The position numbers and the translations under genes were made by a program. This document shows, piece by piece, positions 1 to 5,265 of a stretch of 6,960 bases of DNA (within the stretch, counting starts at the first letter, position 1; the number at the start of each line of letters is the position of its first letter). The DNA is taken from the NCBI GenBank assembly GCA_964443145.1, contig CAYUBS010000141.1, forward strand, positions 1-6,960, given 5' to 3'. The notes under the pieces are model-generated. The model saw nothing but the letters and a program-made list of their open reading frames with translations. It ran no database searches and was not told the origin of the DNA. The DNA is from JAHEFT01 sp964443145 (lineage in GTDB: Bacteria > Pseudomonadota > Gammaproteobacteria > Xanthomonadales > SZUA-36).

Positions 1-131
1 CCGCTGCCGATGATCAGACCAAAAGCAATCACCAGAATCGGTGCAGTGAGCATTGAGCCTTGCAGCCGCCCGGATATGAGTGACAGCGCAAGCAGCCCGG
101 CGGCAATCACCGCAATTGAAGACATGTCCAT
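1..131 (-). CDS. Cation:proton antiporter (CPA-type), N-terminal fragment cut by window edge
   Basis: The ATG at 131 opens a frame of 43 codons that runs off the left edge. The peptide starts MDMSSIAVIAAGLLALSLIS, followed by a GRLQGSMLTAP turn and a second hydrophobic stretch ILVIAFGLIIGSG. Two short hydrophobic helices joined by a Gly/Arg/Thr-Ala-Pro turn are how the N-terminus of CPA1-type sodium (or potassium)/proton antiporters looks, so an inner-membrane monovalent cation/proton exchanger is likely. The ATG at 125 is an alternative start, and neither has a strong Shine-Dalgarno site. It begins only eight bases after the stop of the TIR gene, which suggests co-transcription and perhaps coupling. 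With only 43 residues seen, the subfamily and ion cannot be assigned. Confidence 0.65.
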   Translation of the reverse strand, partial: MDMSSIAVIAAGLLALSLISGRLQGSMLTAPILVIAFGLIIGS

Positions 132-139
132 ATCAGCTG

Positions 140-2071
140 TCAGCCTTGTGAATCCACGTGTATGCCTGTGACCCCGGTTACATCGTTGACCATGCCCTGG
201 AGTTCAGAGCACCAGTCAGCATCGATATCGAAACTCTCCAGAAGGCGATGAAATCGGGGGTGTGCCTCCACTTCTACTACCCGGTTTTTGGGGGCCGCGT
301 TGTTGAGCATCACTCTTATGTTGAAGATGGGTGCGCCACGCCCGGCACTTTGTTCCATGAATTCAATTGCCTGTTCAATCTGACCCATCATCGAACAAGC
401 CCAAAACCTGAACCGAAGGGGCAGATGATCATCCTGTAGAATCTTCTCGAAATGGGTCTGGGCGTCTTCCAGCCTATCTTGCCAATATAGATTGTAGAAG
501 CTCACAAACTCAAAATGGTCCTCGCCCGAAAGCAGCTGAATGTCTTTCCCGGCCTTATCGAATTGTTTTGTTCGACTGAACAGCATCGCCCGGCTTTGTC
601 GCGCCAACAAGTCATCGGGCCGGTTTTCCAACCGGCTGGTCAGTGATTCAATGGCCTCTCTGTATCGATTGAGCACCGGCAACAGAGACTGGGTGTCATT
701 CTCAACCGATTCCATCTTGCTGAAAACCTCGTTGGAGTCAGCCGTGTATTTACTCAGGTAATCAAATGAGGCCTGGTAAAAACCAGCGCTGCCAAGACAG
801 CGCCCTAGCTGGACGAACTCGAAGTCATGCCAGCTTGCATCCTGGTTTCTGATCAGTTCAAGAGCCTCAGCCGCCAGCTCTCTCTGGGTCGGTCGAATCT
901 CAGGGTGTAACCTACGGTGCACGTGGACCCAGGGAACTTCCGGAACGTACTGCAGCTTCTTTGCTTTTTCGAACGCCCGCTCAGCATTTTCTATAACTTT
1001 TGAATCCTGCCCCAGGTAAACGGTCATCTCCCAGTAACAGATACCCAACTGGTAAAACGCCCGGCCAAAACCCGGATCAATCTGCGTGGCCCGTGTGAAA
1101 TATTGGATTGCCTGATGATAAGAGCTTTGCTGGTCTTTTCGTTTCTCATGGGCTCCCAGCAGATACGCGTCATAGGCATCAATGTTTTGGGTGCCAATCT
1201 CAAGAGAGGGCTCGCTACTCCCCAAGAGATTTACTTTCAGCGCCTGCAACACCGAGGACGCCACATTGTCCTGGATATCGAAAATATCTTTCATCTCCTG
1301 GTCGTAGCGGTTTGACCAGAGCATTGAGCCATCGCGGGTATCAGTCAGGCGAACATTGATCCGGATCCGTTCCCCGGACTGCTGGACACGGCCATCCAAT
1401 ACGGATTGAACTTTAAAACGCCGGCCGATGTTTCGGATATCAAGGTCCTGGTTTCTGAACGCAAAACCGGAAACTACCCGCAAGCTATTGAATTGAGACA
1501 GCCCGTGAATCAGTTCGTCTGCAATCCCTTCACTCAGGTATTCCCCATCCTGGGAACCACCGCGGTAAGAAAAAGGCATTATCGCAATCGACGAATCCTC
1601 ATCAGCCGCGGGAGCTGGCTGGGTATCTTCATCCGGTTTCCAATCGTAAACGTATTTATTGAGCGCCTTGAACAGCTTGTTTCTGAATTCTGATTCAGAA
1701 TGGTCGTCTTTGATGATCGCCTGCTTATCGTTCAGGCTAAGCTCCACCCCTGGTGGCAGAGGGGTTTCATCGAGATGCACCGCAAGAATCTTTCGCTCAT
1801 AGGTTAGCGCGAGATTTAACTCCTGCAAACACACGGGTGACAATACGGAATTCGGGCTGATGAAAATCAGGAAAAGTGAGCTCTGCATGATCGACGATGC
1901 AACTTCGTCCCGCCATGACACTCCGGGCTCAATACCTTCGTCGTACCAGATATGAAAACCATCCCCGTGTAACCAGGAAAGCTCGGAATACACGGCGTCA
2001 GCGTCGGCATGCCCATAGCACACAAAAATGCAGGGCTCACTGCCGCTATATGCGTTGAAGGGCTTCTTCAT
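140..2071 (-). CDS. TIR domain protein with TolB-like domain and TPR region
   Basis: This 643-residue protein has three parts. Residues about 12-142 form a TIR domain: first strand CIFVCYGHADAD (14-25), then IWYDEGIEPG (41-50), LFLIFISPNS (66-75) and LQELNLAL (82-89), where Glu84 is at the position of the catalytic Glu of NAD-cleaving TIR domains. Residues about 160-282, beginning SSIAIMPF, are the TolB-like domain often found with TPRs in bacterial class III adenylate cyclases and their relatives (EGIADELIHGLSQF, VLDGRVQQSGERIRI, LWSNRYDQEMKDIF). The rest is helical, with one clear TPR at about 318-350 and weaker repeats beyond. No membrane segment or signal peptide is visible, so it is probably cytoplasmic. 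In effect the TIR takes the place of a cyclase output domain. Whether it is an NADase or a scaffold cannot be told. An in-frame TAA at 2080-2078 fixes the start, although no clear ribosome binding site is seen. It lies 42 bases after the cytochrome gene. Confidence 0.88.
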   Translation of the reverse strand: MKKPFNAYSGSEPCIFVCYGHADADAVYSELSWLHGDGFHIWYDEGIEPGVSWRDEVASSIMQSSLFLIFISPNSVLSPVCLQELNLALTYERKILAVHLDETPLPPGVELSLNDKQAIIKDDHSESEFRNKLFKALNKYVYDWKPDEDTQPAPAADEDSSIAIMPFSYRGGSQDGEYLSEGIADELIHGLSQFNSLRVVSGFAFRNQDLDIRNIGRRFKVQSVLDGRVQQSGERIRINVRLTDTRDGSMLWSNRYDQEMKDIFDIQDNVASSVLQALKVNLLGSSEPSLEIGTQNIDAYDAYLLGAHEKRKDQQSSYHQAIQYFTRATQIDPGFGRAFYQLGICYWEMTVYLGQDSKVIENAERAFEKAKKLQYVPEVPWVHVHRRLHPEIRPTQRELAAEALELIRNQDASWHDFEFVQLGRCLGSAGFYQASFDYLSKYTADSNEVFSKMESVENDTQSLLPVLNRYREAIESLTSRLENRPDDLLARQSRAMLFSRTKQFDKAGKDIQLLSGEDHFEFVSFYNLYWQDRLEDAQTHFEKILQDDHLPLRFRFWACSMMGQIEQAIEFMEQSAGRGAPIFNIRVMLNNAAPKNRVVEVEAHPRFHRLLESFDIDADWCSELQGMVNDVTGVTGIHVDSQG

Positions 2072-2113
2072 TGTCTGTTAAATAACTTGCCAATCCCGCC
2101 CGGTGCACGGTTA

Positions 2114-3679
2114 TCAGAAAGTCTTGAGAAACTCGATAAGTGCATCTTTTTCACTGGCTTCCAGATCGGTGCCGTACAGATGTCCTGCATTGCTGTTACC
2201 CGTCACGGACGTTTTATAATGGAAGAAGTTTCCGCAGGGGCTTTCGCTATTGGTGGAAACCTTTGCCGCGATGAACCCGACGTTCTGCCAATCATATACG
2301 GTATTCCCTCTACAGAAATCCTTCGGGCGATCTGCAGGATGCTTCAGCAAATCGCGTAACGTGGGCACCGAACCATTGTGTAAATAGGGTGCCCGCAACC
2401 AGATTCCATCCAACAAACCGTTAACGTATCCATGTTGAGGCGCGAAGTCCCGCAGTTGCCACTCATCCGTTCCGAGTTGATTGAGCCCGGCGGCCAATTC
2501 CTTAGTGAAGTCAAGGTGTCGCTGATCATCCGTACCTATGTCCTCCAGACGCTCGACCGTCCCGGTACGCCCACCATCCTGGGCATGACAGGTGGCACAA
2601 TGGTCACGGAATACACGCTCTCCCGATTCGAGTAAATCGTGTCTGATACCCGGCACACTTTCCGGTATTCGATCTGCATAGCGCGGAGGCATAAATTCTT
2701 CCGAGAAATCAGCAATGCGTTGTACACGTTTGAAGTCCAGGTATTCCACCCGCGGTCCAATCACAGCCAGGGCGGAAACGACATTGCGCTCTACCGGCAC
2801 TGCAATGTTGCCGTCCCAGTGCATCAGCATGCCGGTCCGGGCTTTCCCATTCCAAAATGGGGGGAAGTCTACGATGCCATCGGTTTTTTGTCTTTGCGGA
2901 GGGTCGACGTACAACCTTTTATAGACGGCCCAGGTATCCACACGACCTGGTCCAAAAACGTTTAGACGATTGGGTCCATCTTCCGGTGTAATGAAATCAA
3001 AATACTCTTTCTTCCGGTCTGACAGCATTTTGGGAATAACAAAGGGAATGACCGCATACCGGTAGAGCAACCTCTGCACCAGGCCGAGACTCTCACCCTG
3101 CGCGGCGAGTGCAGCATCAACGGCGTCCATAACCTTGTCCGTATCAAAAAGCTCTTTATCTCCCATAACCCCGAACATGTAGAGGAAATATTGCTCGATA
3201 TTGACCGCATTACCCGTTCCCGCAAGAACCGTTTGTATCTTCTCTTCAGGCCCACTCTGGAATGTCGTGAGGTGACATAAGGAACAGTTAACGCCAACAA
3301 AATCCATGCCAAAAACAGTGCGCCTGGAGAAACCGATAGGTCGCTCAAAGTGCTTGTCACCTTCGTCTGTAGCCAATGTTTTCGGCATCTGATCTTCGGT
3401 CACGAAACCAAACGCTGCCATACCCTCTTTACCATTCCAGGGTTTCGCATACATTTTCGGAATGATTTTCGAAGGCGGTGCCACCGCGGGTAATGCCTTC
3501 CAGATCCAATAGGGAATCGGCGCCATTGCCATGGGGTGATCGGCGCCAATTGACCCGTACTTGAACTCATCCGTTGGATCCACAAAGTGTTCCGGCATAC
3601 CAAAGCGATGGGTCCACATATAAACACCCAATGACACGATCGCAAGGACCACGAGCCACCGTCTGATCTGCTTCAGCAT
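2114..3679 (-). CDS. Membrane-anchored di-haem cytochrome c, RoxA/MauG/cytochrome c peroxidase superfamily-like
   Basis: This 521-residue protein has two c-type haem motifs, CSLCH (132-136) and CATCH (361-365). The N-terminus is basic (KQIRR) followed by a hydrophobic segment at about 8-22 with no clear cleavage site, so it is likely anchored in the inner membrane with its body in the periplasm, where haem c is attached. Between and after the haems are HWDGN (287-291), ERNVVSALAVIGP (297-309), GIWLRAPYLHNGSVPTL (425-441), and a Cys456/Cys482 pair that could form a disulfide. The APYLHNGSVPTL segment is typical of the di-haem superfamily that includes MauG, bacterial cytochrome c peroxidases and the rubber oxygenase RoxA. 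From memory it most resembles RoxA-like proteins but is shorter. Likely roles are dioxygenase cleavage of an unsaturated lipid, peroxide reduction or electron transfer. The start is fixed by a good AAGGAG site and an in-frame TAA at 3706-3704. It lies 33 bases after the lipoxygenase-like gene. Confidence 0.88.
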   Translation of the reverse strand: MLKQIRRWLVVLAIVSLGVYMWTHRFGMPEHFVDPTDEFKYGSIGADHPMAMAPIPYWIWKALPAVAPPSKIIPKMYAKPWNGKEGMAAFGFVTEDQMPKTLATDEGDKHFERPIGFSRRTVFGMDFVGVNCSLCHLTTFQSGPEEKIQTVLAGTGNAVNIEQYFLYMFGVMGDKELFDTDKVMDAVDAALAAQGESLGLVQRLLYRYAVIPFVIPKMLSDRKKEYFDFITPEDGPNRLNVFGPGRVDTWAVYKRLYVDPPQRQKTDGIVDFPPFWNGKARTGMLMHWDGNIAVPVERNVVSALAVIGPRVEYLDFKRVQRIADFSEEFMPPRYADRIPESVPGIRHDLLESGERVFRDHCATCHAQDGGRTGTVERLEDIGTDDQRHLDFTKELAAGLNQLGTDEWQLRDFAPQHGYVNGLLDGIWLRAPYLHNGSVPTLRDLLKHPADRPKDFCRGNTVYDWQNVGFIAAKVSTNSESPCGNFFHYKTSVTGNSNAGHLYGTDLEASEKDALIEFLKTF

Positions 3680-3688
3680 TGCACGAAT

Positions 3689-3694
3689 CTCCTT
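3689..3694 (-). promoter_or_regulatory. Strong ribosome binding site AAGGAG for the di-haem cytochrome gene
   Basis: AAGGAG on the minus strand, nine bases upstream of the ATG at 3679-3677, inside the 33-base gap after the lipoxygenase-like stop. It is the best Shine-Dalgarno match seen at any junction in the window. Confidence 0.7.
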
Positions 3695-3712
3695 CTTCCA
3701 TGGTTATTATTG

Positions 3713-5254
3713 TCAGGCATTTATATTGACCTTGAGCGCCCTGGGATAAAGCTTCCAGATCGCCCAGGGCTCATTAGTCATCGACAACTGGAGCCATTCC
3801 AATTCTTCCTGAAACCGGGCCAACACTGACGCTGCGTCTTCATCTCCATCAAGAGCCAAATAGGAGAAATCGAACATCAGTTCCCTTCGCGTTACATTGA
3901 GATTGTAGTTCGCGTTAACCAAACGCTGATAGACATCAAGCGGCTCACGCTGGCCATTCTTGTAAACGCGAGAAGGCTGTTTGTGGGTCCATAACTGGTA
4001 GTTCCACAGAAAACCGCCGAGAATTTCGTGCTGCACTGACTCCAGGTATATAAAGCGTGCAACCAATCGGGCGAGGTTTTCGAAGGTCAGGTTTTCCTGA
4101 GTAACTCCGGTGCCATTGGGTAGCAAACTGTTTAACTCATCAAGCCATGCAAGGATGTGCTCATCTCCTAAGACCTCAGCGGTGCTTGATCCCGGCGCGG
4201 TCTCCGGATAATAAAGCCGCAGGTAGTCAGTGGCGTGCTCATGCATGATATTGAACAGGCGTCCGAGGTCATCCATCGTCGGTGTATCAAAACCTGCATC
4301 ACGAATCTGACGAGCTTCGGCGTCCTTTTCCGGATCGTTCACGACTATGGGAAACTCGCGGTAGGTATCTTCAAATAGCTTGCACATACCTTCGAAAGTG
4401 AAAGAGAAAATGCTCTCGAAGTCACCCCCTTTTAGCATCTGGGCGGGTGTGACGTTGTCCTGGCTCTGCGCAGTCGCATAGATATAAGGCCAAAGTAAGC
4501 GCAGCAGAGGATGGTCCGACGGAAGGCGATTACGTGTTGCAATGGCAAATTGTGCACCACCGGCAAGGTGCACCCAATTGAAGTGACGCACTAATGAGAG
4601 GTGCGTGTTGATCGCACACAAGGCAATTTTCTTCGACAATTCCCAGGATGGATCCGCCGGCGTTGTCGTACCGAGCACACTGTCAATCTGGAATGCCCTG
4701 ACTGAGCGACCCGCTTCATCAACCTTGAAAAGCACCTTAACACCCAGCGGATAGAGGCCCTCGTGAACCTCGTAAATGCTAAGCGATTCAAGGTCCCACT
4801 TATAAACCCCGTCTTCTTGTTTTTCCAGATAACAGGCAAAAGGACCTCTGACTGCGAGTGAGCCTAGATCAGGGCTGCCGAGAAATTCTGCTGGTAGCCC
4901 GGGTGCGGGGAACTTGGTTCTGTGCAGCCAGGTATAGGCCTTTTTCAATGCCCGGTCCGGATTCGAATCAATGGGCGGCAAGCCAGCCTGCATAGGCGAG
5001 AATACCTTGTATAGGAAAAGTTGCAGCTTGGTGATTATGGTTTGCGCAGCGGACTTTTCATCTTTGGGGATTTGTTCGGTCGGACAAACCAGGATATCCC
5101 TGATTGGAATGCCCTTAACTACATCCTCCAGAGGCAATGGTACGATCAAACCCTTCTGCTTTGTCGGAATAGGAATATTACGCGGTTTGTTGCCCGCCAT
5201 TTTTACCCAGCCGAAGAAGTCCCAGAACGCTTTTCGACACCACCATTTGACCAT
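3713..5254 (-). CDS. Divergent minimal lipoxygenase-like protein
   Basis: This is a 513-residue lipoxygenase-fold candidate, a non-haem iron dioxygenase of polyunsaturated fatty acids. Numbering is from the ATG at 5254. The core signature is His218-x5-His224-x4-His229, followed by FAIATRNRLP (236-245) and HPLLRLLWPY (248-257). This parallels the HxxxxHxxxxH...IATxRxLxxxHPxxxLLxPH block of lipoxygenases. A second block, VQHEILGGFLWNYQ (407-420), looks like the helix carrying the third iron ligand (His409). The protein is much shorter than plant or animal enzymes and shows no N-terminal PLAT/C2 domain, as in minimal bacterial lipoxygenases. It ends in NINA rather than the usual terminal Ile ligand. 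The N-terminus (4-16) is very rich in Trp and Phe. A GTG at 5269 overlaps the peroxidase stop and would add five residues. I prefer the ATG at 5254 because an AGGA sits five bases before it. Family confidence is good, catalytic competence uncertain. Confidence 0.75.
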   Translation of the reverse strand: MVKWWCRKAFWDFFGWVKMAGNKPRNIPIPTKQKGLIVPLPLEDVVKGIPIRDILVCPTEQIPKDEKSAAQTIITKLQLFLYKVFSPMQAGLPPIDSNPDRALKKAYTWLHRTKFPAPGLPAEFLGSPDLGSLAVRGPFACYLEKQEDGVYKWDLESLSIYEVHEGLYPLGVKVLFKVDEAGRSVRAFQIDSVLGTTTPADPSWELSKKIALCAINTHLSLVRHFNWVHLAGGAQFAIATRNRLPSDHPLLRLLWPYIYATAQSQDNVTPAQMLKGGDFESIFSFTFEGMCKLFEDTYREFPIVVNDPEKDAEARQIRDAGFDTPTMDDLGRLFNIMHEHATDYLRLYYPETAPGSSTAEVLGDEHILAWLDELNSLLPNGTGVTQENLTFENLARLVARFIYLESVQHEILGGFLWNYQLWTHKQPSRVYKNGQREPLDVYQRLVNANYNLNVTRRELMFDFSYLALDGDEDAASVLARFQEELEWLQLSMTNEPWAIWKLYPRALKVNINA

Positions 5255-5259
5255 TTGAG

Positions 5260-5263
5260 TCCT
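5260..5263 (-). promoter_or_regulatory. Ribosome binding site AGGA for the lipoxygenase-like gene
   Basis: AGGA on the minus strand lies five bases upstream of the ATG at 5254-5252, and no comparable site precedes the GTG at 5269. It lies just past the peroxidase stop codon (5268-5266), which fits translational coupling. It supports the ATG start over the GTG start. Confidence 0.5.
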
Positions 5264-5265
5264 GC

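Noticed and set aside
2072..2113. Possible terminator or promoter between the cytochrome and TIR genes
   Set aside because: Only a short GTGCAC palindrome and a GC-rich stretch are present, with no stem followed by a T run and no convincing -35/-10 pair.
2009..2359. 116-codon open frame on the plus strand
   Set aside because: It lies antisense across the start of the TIR gene and the end of the cytochrome gene, both with strong domain evidence, and its translation shows no family motif.
2962..3360. 132-codon minus-strand frame inside the cytochrome gene
   Set aside because: It overlaps the haem-binding CSLCH frame and shows no family motif; it is a shadow frame.
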